A DNA stretch of 64,000 nucleotides from an uncultured Lachnospiraceae bacterium (GCA_949893755.1 CATLCV010000004.1:1-64000), one strand, 5' to 3'. Shown: positions 29,721 through 38,802, numbered from the stretch's first letter. Notes: generated from the sequence alone by a model not told the origin. Program-made: numbers and translations.

Positions 29721-30599
29721 ATGATAAAAGTAATAGCCAGTGATATGGACGGCACGCTGCTGGGTGAGGATCACAAGCTGGCGCCCCGCACGGCGGAAGC
29801 AATCCGCCGTGCATGCCGTGCGGGCATCCGCTTTATAGTGGCGACAGGGCGTGATTTTAAGGAAGCGGTACAGGAGCTGGAAGAGACAGGGATTACCTGC
29901 GATTATATCCTGTTAAGCGGCGCAGAGGTACGCAATCCACAGCAGCAGATTGTGAACACACTGCAGATAGACATGGAATTGTGCAGGAAAACCTATGACA
30001 TGCTGAAAGAATATCCGGTATCGGTCACGTTTATGACCGGGCAGTTCGACTACAGCATTGGAAATCCGGAAAAACTGGAAGAAGATCTGCTGCAGAGTCT
30101 ACAGGAATATTTTCACGGTATGGATCCAACAGAGATTATGAAAACGGAGATGTATCGGAGTATCAGGAAAAATAGCCGAAGGGTTCGGGATTTTCAGGAA
30201 CTGGATGAAAAAAATGTTCCAGTGTATAAAATTTATGTTTTCGGCAAAGAGCCGGAACAGCTGCAGAAGATCGAGATGCGCCTGGAGAAGAACCGCAGGC
30301 TTGTGGCGGCTTCGTCTGCTGCCGATAATCTGGAGATTACCGATGTTCGGGCCCAGAAAGGGCCTGTGCTAAAGGCATATATCGAATCTCTGGGGTATAC
30401 GATGGATGAGGTGATGGTCTTCGGCGACAGTATGAACGATTATTCGATGCTGTCTATGGATTTTGGAGCAACCATCGCAATGGGCAATTCCGAGCCGGAG
30501 ATCATAGCAGCTGCAAAATATCTGACAAAATCTAATGAAGAATACGGCGTTGCATATGCTGTTGAAGAAATGTTAAAAAATATCCCTGCTAAGCAGTGA
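29721..30599 (+). CDS. Cof-type HAD-IIB family hydrolase
   Basis: IASDMDGTLLGEDH, VMVFGDSMNDYSMLSM. Confidence 0.94.
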   Translation: MIKVIASDMDGTLLGEDHKLAPRTAEAIRRACRAGIRFIVATGRDFKEAVQELEETGITCDYILLSGAEVRNPQQQIVNTLQIDMELCRKTYDMLKEYPVSVTFMTGQFDYSIGNPEKLEEDLLQSLQEYFHGMDPTEIMKTEMYRSIRKNSRRVRDFQELDEKNVPVYKIYVFGKEPEQLQKIEMRLEKNRRLVAASSAADNLEITDVRAQKGPVLKAYIESLGYTMDEVMVFGDSMNDYSMLSMDFGATIAMGNSEPEIIAAAKYLTKSNEEYGVAYAVEEMLKNIPAKQ

Positions 30600-30632
30600 G
30601 TTCAGGCAACTGTTCCGCTGCTTATTTTTTTT
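30590..30632 (+). terminator. Rho-independent terminator of PTS operon
   Basis: TAAGCAG...CTGCTTATTTTTTTT. Confidence 0.65.
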
Positions 30633-30778
30633 AGACTCGTTAAATCATGAATTTTATGTCGAAAGCACGCAAGCGGTTGATAAAGGTGATTCGAAGGAGA
30701 ATGAGATCTGGTGACTATACACACGGCACAAAACAACTTCTTCTTATAAAAATAATTTTGAATGCAAGACATATTACA

Positions 30779-30807
30779 TTGACACACATAGTAATATTTG
30801 ATATGAT
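30779..30807 (+). promoter_or_regulatory. Promoter TTGACA-N17-TATGAT
   Basis: Near-consensus, 14 bp before PadR translation start region. Confidence 0.75.
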
Positions 30808-30826
30808 GTACCTGGAGGTGATGCAG

Positions 30827-31174
30827 ATGCCGGGACCGAATATCAACAGCGACCTGATCCGAGGCCATATCGACACCATTATCCTGCGGATTTTGCGGGA
30901 CGGCGATAACTACGGCTATGAGATCATAAAAGCGGTATCCGTAAACAGCGGCCATGAATATGAATTGAAGGAGCCTTCTCTGTACACCAGCCTGAAGCGC
31001 CTGGAAAAGCAGGGCTATATCAGCAGCTACTGGGGGGACGAATCCCAGGGCGGGCGCCGGAAATATTACCATATTACGGAGAGCGGCAATGCAGCCTATG
31101 AAAAAGCCCTTGCGGAATGGTTTTACGCGCAGAAGATCATTACAATGCTTCTCCAGGGAGGTGACAGCCAATGA
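30827..31174 (+). CDS. PadR family transcriptional regulator
   Basis: HIDTIILRILRDGDNYGYEIIKAV...YELKEPSLYTSLKRLEKQGYISSYWG. Confidence 0.93.
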   Translation: MPGPNINSDLIRGHIDTIILRILRDGDNYGYEIIKAVSVNSGHEYELKEPSLYTSLKRLEKQGYISSYWGDESQGGRRKYYHITESGNAAYEKALAEWFYAQKIITMLLQGGDSQ

Positions 31175-31273
31175 CGGAACTGAAAGAATATGTGGACGTA
31201 TCGATCGTGATCCCCGTTACATTCAGCAGTTTTACGAGAAACCTGAGAAAATGCTCTGTACAGGAGGGACGGG

Positions 31274-31789
31274 ATGAGTAAAAAAAGTAAAATGATCCTC
31301 TGCCTTTTAGCGGCTGCCGCGATATTATTCTGCTGGATTCAGTTCCAGGTGATCCCGGGGCGGACGGCAAAACAGGCGGAGTATGAGAGGAATCAGAAGG
31401 ACGCTCTGACACATGACATTTCCGTGGTGGAAGAGTTTAGGAATCCTTATATGGGAAATGCAGTCAATACCACAGGTGTATTCGGCGTACTGCCGTTCAG
31501 CGAGCTTCTTGCGGGGTTCGAGATGGATTCGGAAAACTGCGCGCTCAGCGTAACGTATTCCGGTACGGTGCAGAAGCTGGGAGAAGAAAAGGTGCGGCGG
31601 AATCTGGTTTATAATTCGGCCGCGGCGATGGCGGCGATCGATAATCTGGCGGAGATCAACTATTTGTTCCCGGACGGCAGCTTTACCTTCCGCAGAGAAG
31701 AACTGGAGGAGATGCTCGAAAGCACGCTGTCCGGCCTGCTGGACGACCAGGCGGTCTGGAATGAAGTCGTGCGGGAGAACTTATACTGA
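31274..31789 (+). CDS. DUF4825-like membrane-anchored protein
   Basis: 171 aa, N-terminal TM, conserved-looking VVEEFRNPYMGNAVNTTGVFGVLPFSE; downstream of PadR. Confidence 0.7.
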   Translation: MSKKSKMILCLLAAAAILFCWIQFQVIPGRTAKQAEYERNQKDALTHDISVVEEFRNPYMGNAVNTTGVFGVLPFSELLAGFEMDSENCALSVTYSGTVQKLGEEKVRRNLVYNSAAAMAAIDNLAEINYLFPDGSFTFRREELEEMLESTLSGLLDDQAVWNEVVRENLY

Positions 31790-31820
31790 GCGACAGATAA
31801 ATCTGCCGTTCAGTATAATA
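31781..31820. repeat. Palindromic hairpin repeat (family C) TTATACTGAGCGACAGATAAATCTGCCGTTCAGTATAA
   Basis: Imperfect palindrome overlapping DUF4825 stop codon; related copy at 60499-60534. Confidence 0.7.
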
Positions 31821-32059
31821 GGCTGGCGCACAGCAGGAAAGTTTTTCTTGCTATTTTACAAATACTCTGTTATCCTGTAAACAGTCTAAACAACAGCGTT
31901 CTTGCTGTTAGACAATTCTTGCCGTAAGGCGTTCATTTTCGGCTATTTTGATGTCTCTACGATACAGGAGGACTTCGCTCAGCAGGTTTTCCGTATTCAA
32001 TGAAAAAATCCGATGATGAAAAGCAGCACAAAAAAACAGAATACAGGAGGTAGTGCAGA

Positions 32060-33088
32060 TTGAACACAGGATTACAGAAGTATTTTCCAATGATCCGGAC
32101 ACGGGCAGAGGTATTAGCAGAGATTCAGAGCCAGCCGAAGCTGTCAGGGATTTTTCAGAACTGGAAAAAAGAACAGCAGGAAGAATTTTTAGATTGCGTC
32201 ACAGGCGCGAAAGGAGTAAAGGTTTTATACGATGCCTTTTTTAAAGAAATCATGAATCCGGAGACAGCGCCGGAAAGGCTGGAACAATTCCTCTCACTCA
32301 TTTTGGGAGAACAAGTGAAGATCAAATGTGTCCTCCCCACAGACAACAGCAGGATTGCCGATGAGAGCAGCCTTTTGATCATGGATATTCTGATCGAGCT
32401 GGAGGATGGGAGTCTTGCAAATTTGGAGGCGCAGAAGGTAGGGTATCTGTTTCCGGGACAGCGCGTCGCATGCTATTCCGCAGATTTGCTTCTGCGCCAG
32501 TATAAACGGGTGCGGGGAGAAAAAGGAAAGGCATTCAGTTACCGGGATATCAAAAGGGTGTATACTCTCATACTATATGAAAAGAGCAGTGGAGAGTTCC
32601 ATAAATTTCCGAACGAGTATCTCCACCGAATCCGACCAGAGTCAGATACCGGGCTTGAATTGGAATGGCCACAAGAGCATGTATTGATTCCGCTTGACAT
32701 TTTCCGTGCAAAGCTGCAAAATAAAGGTATCGATAACGAACTGGATGCATGGCTGACATTCTTGAGTGTGGATGAGCCGGAGATGGTTGGACAGCTTATC
32801 AAAGAGTATCCACAGTTCAAGCCCATGTATCAGCAAATCTATGATATATGCCGGAATATGGAAAGGGTGATAGAATTGTATTCAGAGGAGTTGAGAATAC
32901 TGGACAGGAATACGGTGCAGCTGATGATCGATGAGATGCAGGATGAGATCGATGAGATGCACGATGAGATTGACGGGCAGAAGAAGATTCTTATTCAGAA
33001 GGATGAACAGCTGTCACAGAAAGATCAGCAAATAGAGCAGCAGCTTCAAGAAATAGAACGTTTAAAAAAGCAGCTCTCAGGAAAATAA
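32060..33088 (+). CDS. Rpn family PD-(D/E)XK nuclease / putative transposase
   Basis: MILDILIELEDGSLANLEAQKVG nuclease core, C-terminal coiled coil DEMQDEIDEMHDEID... Confidence 0.87.
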   Translation: MNTGLQKYFPMIRTRAEVLAEIQSQPKLSGIFQNWKKEQQEEFLDCVTGAKGVKVLYDAFFKEIMNPETAPERLEQFLSLILGEQVKIKCVLPTDNSRIADESSLLIMDILIELEDGSLANLEAQKVGYLFPGQRVACYSADLLLRQYKRVRGEKGKAFSYRDIKRVYTLILYEKSSGEFHKFPNEYLHRIRPESDTGLELEWPQEHVLIPLDIFRAKLQNKGIDNELDAWLTFLSVDEPEMVGQLIKEYPQFKPMYQQIYDICRNMERVIELYSEELRILDRNTVQLMIDEMQDEIDEMHDEIDGQKKILIQKDEQLSQKDQQIEQQLQEIERLKKQLSGK

Positions 33089-33200
33089 GAAACGATTTAC
33101 AACAAAAAGAGCCGGCTGCTTCAGGATATTCCATCTATGAAACGGCCGGCGTTTGTATTTCTCTGTAATTAATACCGCATCCAGGAGGCCATAGAACATT

Positions 33201-33605
33201 ATGAAAAGTATAAAAAGAAAAATAAAATGGACTATGTATACAGCGCTGATGATCCTGCTGCTGACAGCATGTGGAAAAAACGAAGAAACTGTACTAAAGC
33301 CTGGCATTTACACATTGCAGGGTTATGAACGTGAGGTCCCCGGAGATTTTACCATTACGATCTTTGATGACAGAACATTTCAATGCTACGAGACTCCGAT
33401 CAGCAGCTATATCGGAATGGGGCATTATACCATAGAAAAGGATGTGGTGACGCTAAAGGAAGATGCCGCAGGCTGTACCGGAGACGTCAACTATTATCAG
33501 ATTGCAGACGAAAATTTATTGTTTATCAGCGAGGGATCTTATAACTATCATTTTGTCCCGTTGGAAGACGGCGCGTCATTCACATGGACATCGGATATAA
33601 AATAG
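33201..33605 (+). CDS. Putative lipoprotein
   Basis: 134 aa with signal peptide and lipobox LLTACGKN. Confidence 0.65.
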   Translation: MKSIKRKIKWTMYTALMILLLTACGKNEETVLKPGIYTLQGYEREVPGDFTITIFDDRTFQCYETPISSYIGMGHYTIEKDVVTLKEDAAGCTGDVNYYQIADENLLFISEGSYNYHFVPLEDGASFTWTSDIK

Positions 33606-33650
33606 AAGGAAAGCGAGATTATAAGGAACTGCAGGAAATGGAATCTGTAC

Positions 33651-33742
33651 TATACCTTGTGAAACGGCCGAATGGCCATAATGGGATGCCCTTGGGTATA
33701 CCTTGTGAAATGGCCGAATGGCCATAATGGGATGCCCTTGGG
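33651..33742. repeat. 46-bp near-perfect tandem direct repeat (x2)
   Basis: TATACCTTGTGAAAYGGCCGAATGGCCATAATGGGATGCCCTTGGG repeated with one mismatch; contains GGCCGAATGGCC palindrome. Confidence 0.9.
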
Positions 33743-33868
33743 TATAAAAGAACAGAATTTCTACTACAGGTTCAATGACAGATTGGGAAGTTTTTATTAT
33801 GATGATCCTGATACAGGCAATTTGTAATGGAATATGGCCATTCCATTCAGAAGGAAGGAGACAGGATC

Positions 33869-34243
33869 ATGAAAGTAAGAACAGATTTTGTAACAAATTC
33901 GAGCAGCAGCAGTTTTATTTTGGCGAGGAAAGGGGAACTGACGGAGAAGCAAAAGGATATCATTGTGCAGCTTGTTGTGGATAGAATGCTTGGCGAAAGG
34001 ATACTGATCCCTGAAAATAGTGAGGAAGAAATACAAAAAGTATTTGAAGAGCATTATATTGAAGAAGACGATCAGAAACAGATCAGAACTGCATTAAAGG
34101 AAGGAAAATCCATTTACAGCGGTTGGATCAGCTTTGAAGAAAGTGATTATAATCTGGCAAATATGTTCACCAGACTGTGGGAAAAATTAGAGGAAGCGGA
34201 CAGCGATCATTTTGAAACCATTGACGGCTCATTGGATTATTAG
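33869..34243 (+). CDS. Small acidic protein with N-terminal KVRTDFVTNSSSSSFI motif
   Basis: 125 aa from ATG with ggaaggagac RBS; 14 bp before radical SAM gene. Confidence 0.75.
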   Translation: MKVRTDFVTNSSSSSFILARKGELTEKQKDIIVQLVVDRMLGERILIPENSEEEIQKVFEEHYIEEDDQKQIRTALKEGKSIYSGWISFEESDYNLANMFTRLWEKLEEADSDHFETIDGSLDY

Positions 34244-34257
34244 GGGCAGGACAGGGT

Positions 34258-35352
34258 ATGAGGATACGAAAAGAAAAAGAGTTCTTATCCTTTTTTGATG
34301 AAGAGACCGGGCGGTATATGCGGACAGGCATCATCAAAGGGGGAAAGGATACAGGGGAGGACCCTTTTATGAGTTCCTTCCCGGAGCTTCTCGATGTAGG
34401 GATCATGGGGCACTGTAGGCATGGAAAAAGCGGATTATGTATAAAAGCAGGTGTAGAATGCTACCAGGACGGCCTGCACGCGGAACAGCCCAATATGAAG
34501 CTGCAGGATTTTAAAGAGCTTACAGCCCAGTGCCGGGGGAAGACGTATCAATTTGCTTTGGGCGGCTGCGGAGATCCGGATCAGCATGAGAATTTTGAGG
34601 AGATACTGCATTTATGCAAAAACGCAGGTATCGTGCCTAATTTTACGACCTCCGGGCTTGGAATGAATAAACACATTGCCACACTTTGTAAGAAGTACTG
34701 CGGTGCAGTTGCTGTCAGCTGGTATCGAAGTGAATACACGCTCCATGCCATAGAATTGCTGACGGCGGCCGGGGTGAAAACAAATATCCACTATGTTCTG
34801 GGCAGGCATACGGCTGCGGAAGCACTGCAGAGATTAAAAGAACGCAGCTTTCCCGAAAAGATCAACGCAGTTGTGTTCCTGCTTCACAAACCAGTGGGAT
34901 TAGGCAGCCGCGGCAATATGATCCGGCAGGATAACGAAGACTTCCGAAGGCTTATAGAGTATGTATCTTCCGAGTCCTGCCGCTATAAAATCGGGTTTGA
35001 TTCCTGTACGGTTCCCGCATTGATCAGGCATCCGGGAAATATAGACGCAGACAGCCTGGACACATGCGAAGGGGCCAGATGGTCAGCCTATGTCACTCCG
35101 GATATGAAGCTGCTGCCCTGCAGCTTTGACAATCAGGAGCAGAGATGGGCGGTGGATCTGAAAACACATTCTGTGCAGGAAGCCTGGAACAGTGAGCGCT
35201 TTGAGGAGTTCAGGAATCATTTCCGCAGGGCATGCCCCGGGTGCGGGATCAGGGCACAGTGCATGGGCGGCTGTCCCATCAGACCGGAGATCGTCTTGTG
35301 CAGTGGGAAAGAGAATACAGTCACAGAAGCAGCAGGCGGACGGATTGGATGA
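34258..35352 (+). CDS. Radical SAM/SPASM-like protein with Cx7Cx6C N-terminal cysteine motif
   Basis: GHCRHGKSGLCIKAGVEC...LGGCGDPDQHENFEEIL...CPGCGIRAQCMGGCPIRPEIVLC. Confidence 0.82.
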   Translation: MRIRKEKEFLSFFDEETGRYMRTGIIKGGKDTGEDPFMSSFPELLDVGIMGHCRHGKSGLCIKAGVECYQDGLHAEQPNMKLQDFKELTAQCRGKTYQFALGGCGDPDQHENFEEILHLCKNAGIVPNFTTSGLGMNKHIATLCKKYCGAVAVSWYRSEYTLHAIELLTAAGVKTNIHYVLGRHTAAEALQRLKERSFPEKINAVVFLLHKPVGLGSRGNMIRQDNEDFRRLIEYVSSESCRYKIGFDSCTVPALIRHPGNIDADSLDTCEGARWSAYVTPDMKLLPCSFDNQEQRWAVDLKTHSVQEAWNSERFEEFRNHFRRACPGCGIRAQCMGGCPIRPEIVLCSGKENTVTEAAGGRIG

Positions 35353-35399
35353 ACCAGTCCGTCCCCTTTTATGGCCTTTTATTTTCCACAGATTCGGTG

Positions 35400-36554
35400 C
35401 TATTCTATCACGCGAAATGCTTCACAAGTCATGGAGCTCCGTTTGCTGCCGGTGAGAGTACCTTCGATTTCAACGTACAGCCCTTTTTCATGGGCTTCGA
35501 TGGCCCTTCCATAGTCATTGTGGTCAAGCAGTACGGCGGTGCTTCTCTTTTTCTCATGTTCATCCAGATATACCACGGAGATTTTTCCGTTTTTCCGCTG
35601 AGTTACATCAGGGGAAGACTCCAGTTTATTGATTCGCCCGAGAATCTTTGTTAAGGTTTTCTTCTTTTCTTTTAACCTTCCCGCAGCAGTCAGAAGGGGC
35701 TGGCAGTAATCGTGTGTAAGCAATATTTTACTTCTCACGTCCATTTTGTTTTTTACTGCAGGAGACCATTCTGCCGTAAACTCAACATTGGCGCCCTCTG
35801 TATCAAGATTCAGTCCGGTCAATGCTTCGTAAAAATTTGCGCTTATGATATCCGTGCTGCTTTTTGAAAGCAGACCGTCCAGGTTGCCCTCATCAATATG
35901 CTCCTTGATCTGGAAAATATTATCCATTACACGTGTAGTCACCTGCCTGGTCAGGGATCTGGCGCACTGCTCCTCATCGGAAAAAATACTCAGCTGCTTA
36001 TAGCCTTCCTCTTCATCTAATTCGGCAAAGGGACAAACGACAGAAACTACATAACTTCCGACCTCTGTCTGTCCAAAACGGCAGCCGGATAAAAATTGGG
36101 AAACGGCATCATCTGTTCGTCCCTGATGATATTTTCTGGGATGAAGGATATCCCGCGTTGCCGCGCCTAACAGCTTTTTGGCATTTTCATACATACGGAT
36201 GGCATCGTCAAAAAGAATACTTCCGGCCTCAATATCATTCCGGATCAGTCTGATCTTCAAGATATCTGTGTTGGGATTCAGCAAGTATAACATGACCTGT
36301 TCTACAGATTTATTTTCTGCTTCGGCAACGGTTGTTACTGCTTTATACATTGCCTCTTTGTAGTCAGACAGCTGTTTTTCAACAGGGATGATCACCTGGT
36401 AAAAAGCATCATTTTCTTCAAATTGAAAAATCTTTATATGTGTTTTTTTGCTGGGAAAAAGATTCCATCCGGTATCTTTTAAATATTTAGAAAAAGCAAG
36501 TGGATTGATTTTTTCTGTCAGATCTAAAAAATTAACGGAATAAATCATGGCCAT
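35400..36554 (-). CDS. Uncharacterised protein encoded with DUF4365-like protein
   Basis: 384 aa; start overlaps 3' end of upstream gene by 10 bp. Confidence 0.75.
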   Translation of the reverse strand: MAMIYSVNFLDLTEKINPLAFSKYLKDTGWNLFPSKKTHIKIFQFEENDAFYQVIIPVEKQLSDYKEAMYKAVTTVAEAENKSVEQVMLYLLNPNTDILKIRLIRNDIEAGSILFDDAIRMYENAKKLLGAATRDILHPRKYHQGRTDDAVSQFLSGCRFGQTEVGSYVVSVVCPFAELDEEEGYKQLSIFSDEEQCARSLTRQVTTRVMDNIFQIKEHIDEGNLDGLLSKSSTDIISANFYEALTGLNLDTEGANVEFTAEWSPAVKNKMDVRSKILLTHDYCQPLLTAAGRLKEKKKTLTKILGRINKLESSPDVTQRKNGKISVVYLDEHEKKRSTAVLLDHNDYGRAIEAHEKGLYVEIEGTLTGSKRSSMTCEAFRVIE

Positions 36555-37054
36555 TCCTCCCTTGCAATTTTTACTAAAAAATCATTTAATGTTTCTGGGT
36601 TTAATACATTGCTCTTATTGATTTTAATGGTGACTGTATTGGAATTGGCAGACTCCAAAGCATTAGAAAATTCTGCCCAGTACATACATCCTTTGATCAG
36701 TAATTCATCTGTGCTCCAGGAAATCCATTCCTCTTCATTTTCAGGCAATACCAATAGACCAAGTATAATGGGGGTGGTTGCCGGCAGACATAGATCATTA
36801 TAGTTTTTTACCTTCAATTTATAAGTTAGAACATTTCCATGATCTGTGTACTGGCTGTTTGATGAAGTACATTTTAATTGTATCCTTAATTCAGCATTAC
36901 ATTTTAATCCATTATCCAAAAGGATTCTCTTGCGGAGAGTACCATCGGTACTGTCGTCATCATGACGGACAGTTTCATACGCTATGCCGGCGTATGCACA
37001 TAATGCAGAAATATAACTGATGCTGATGTCCTCTTTTATCTGTGTCACTTGCAT
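36545..37054 (-). CDS. DUF4365-like (predicted PD-(D/E)XK nuclease fold) protein
   Basis: Pattern HDDDSTDGTLRKR...ELRIQLKCTSS (D...QxK core) at typical position; RBS AAGGAGGGGAGG. Confidence 0.75.
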   Translation of the reverse strand: MQVTQIKEDISISYISALCAYAGIAYETVRHDDDSTDGTLRKRILLDNGLKCNAELRIQLKCTSSNSQYTDHGNVLTYKLKVKNYNDLCLPATTPIILGLLVLPENEEEWISWSTDELLIKGCMYWAEFSNALESANSNTVTIKINKSNVLNPETLNDFLVKIAREEWP

Positions 37055-37077
37055 AGCGATCCTCCCCTCCTTAGTAT

Positions 37078-37134
37078 GCTATTATACGTTACATGTCGCG
37101 CCTGGTCAAGGTGTGATATGTAATGTATAATAGC
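37078..37134 (-). promoter_or_regulatory. Promoter TTGACC-N17-TATAAT embedded in 17-bp inverted repeat
   Basis: Arms GCTATTATACGTTACAT (37078-37094) and ATGTAATGTATAATAGC (37118-37134), one mismatch; -10 in proximal arm. Confidence 0.75.
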
Positions 37135-37293
37135 AGTCAGAGGGACAATTGGCCGGATGCCTTGCACCGTGAGTTGTATCCCGCTGCAAGGCACCGCATG
37201 GGATTCACCGTTCCATAAATTTGTTAAGAAAAAATCGTATTGTCCCTTTCACGCATATTTGCTATACTTTATGATAATAGAAGGAGGGTGCCT

Positions 37294-38723
37294 ATGAAAA
37301 TCATAAATATCCCTGTCGGAACTTCGAATTTTGCCGAGATCCGGAGGAAAGGCAGCTATTTTATCGACAAAACAGGTCTGATCGTACAGCTGCTGAAAAC
37401 ACAAAGTACAAAAGCGACATTGATCACACGGCCCCGCCGTTTCGGAAAAACACTTTGCATGAGTATGCTGTCGGAATTTTTTGACATACAAAAGGAAAGC
37501 AGGCATTTATTCGCCGGGCTTTCTGTCAAGATAATGACTCACTGGAACTTGCGGTGATCACAGGCTGTCTTAGGATCGCCAAAGAAAGCATTTTCACCGG
37601 GACGAATAATTTCGTGTCCGATACCATTTCCGATACGCAGCTCAATGAATACTTTGGATTTACCCAGGACGAAGTGAACCGTCTGCTTGCAGACACAGGG
37701 CTTACGCCTTATGCAGCTGAGATCAAGGAATGGTATAACGGTTATCATTTCGGTGATTTCGATGTGTATTGCCCCTGGGATGTCATGAACCATGTACAGA
37801 ATCTGCTTCTGGATCCGGGCTCGAAGCCTAAAAATTTCTGGGAAAATACGAGTGACAATGCCATCATCCGTACCTTTTTAAAAAGAACGGATTTTGATGT
37901 AAATGACAAGTACGAGACACTGCTTGCAGGAGGATATATAGTAGAACCTATTGAGGAAAATCTCACTTATGATGTGCTGGAGGGGTCGGAAGAAAATCTG
38001 TGGAGCCTGCTGTATCTGACGGGATACCTGACAAGAGCACGCCTGGAGGAGATTCCGGAGCTGCAGCTGCTTCCCGGCCAGTATGCGCTGAAAATTCCCA
38101 ATAAGGAGGTTCTTGGGATCTTTAAGAAAAGTGTTAAAGCCTGGCTGATGGAAACTACCGCGCAAAAAGACCGGAGGGAATTATTTGCGGCATTGTGGGA
38201 TGCGGACGCAAAACGGCTGACGGAGTTGATCTCGGATCTGCTGTTTGATACCATCAGCTATCATGATTATGCCGAAAGCTTCTACCATGCATTTCTCACC
38301 GGACTGTTCTCTAACGCCGGATACCGGGTGGAGTCCAATTATGAATATGAAAACCGGATCATTGTCCAGAACAGGACTACGCATTTACTGCGCTGTCCGT
38401 ATGATAACATAAAAATTGCAGAAGCAAGCCCCATTGCCGAAGGCAATTTTCATGGGCTTGCAGGTGCATCTGTGAAGGATACTGAACAGATGCACTTAGG
38501 ACGATCCGATATTGTGATCAAAGACCGGAAAAACCGCAGAGCCGTTGTCCTGGAGGCAAAGCGGACATACGATGAGGATAAGCTGGAGAGTGACTGCGAC
38601 GAAGCGCTTGCGCAGATTCAGAAGAAACGATATGTAAAAAAGGCAGAGCGCGACGGGTATAAGAATGTAGGCAGGCTGGGCATTGCGTTCTTTCAGAAGA
38701 AGTGCCTGGTGAAAAAAATGTAA
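37294..38723 (+). pseudogene. AAA-ATPase-like/PD-(D/E)XK nuclease (DUF1703-type) gene with internal deletion and frame change
   Basis: 5' ORF has IPVGTSNFAEIRRKGSYFIDKT...TRPRRFGKT; 3' ORF 37554-38723 has ITGCLRIAKESIFTGTNNF...VVLEAKRT; region between (Walker B) missing and frame shifted near 37530. Confidence 0.85.
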
Positions 38724-38802
38724 AAGGGGCGGGTTTCCGCCCCAAAGCTTCGCTGATAGATTTACAACATTTGTTTCGTTCAGCACCCTCTCTTTTATCT
38801 GT

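Noticed and set aside
33651-33742. Possible CRISPR-like or attC-type repeat
   Set aside because: Two directly abutting units without spacers and no integrase nearby; simple tandem duplication.
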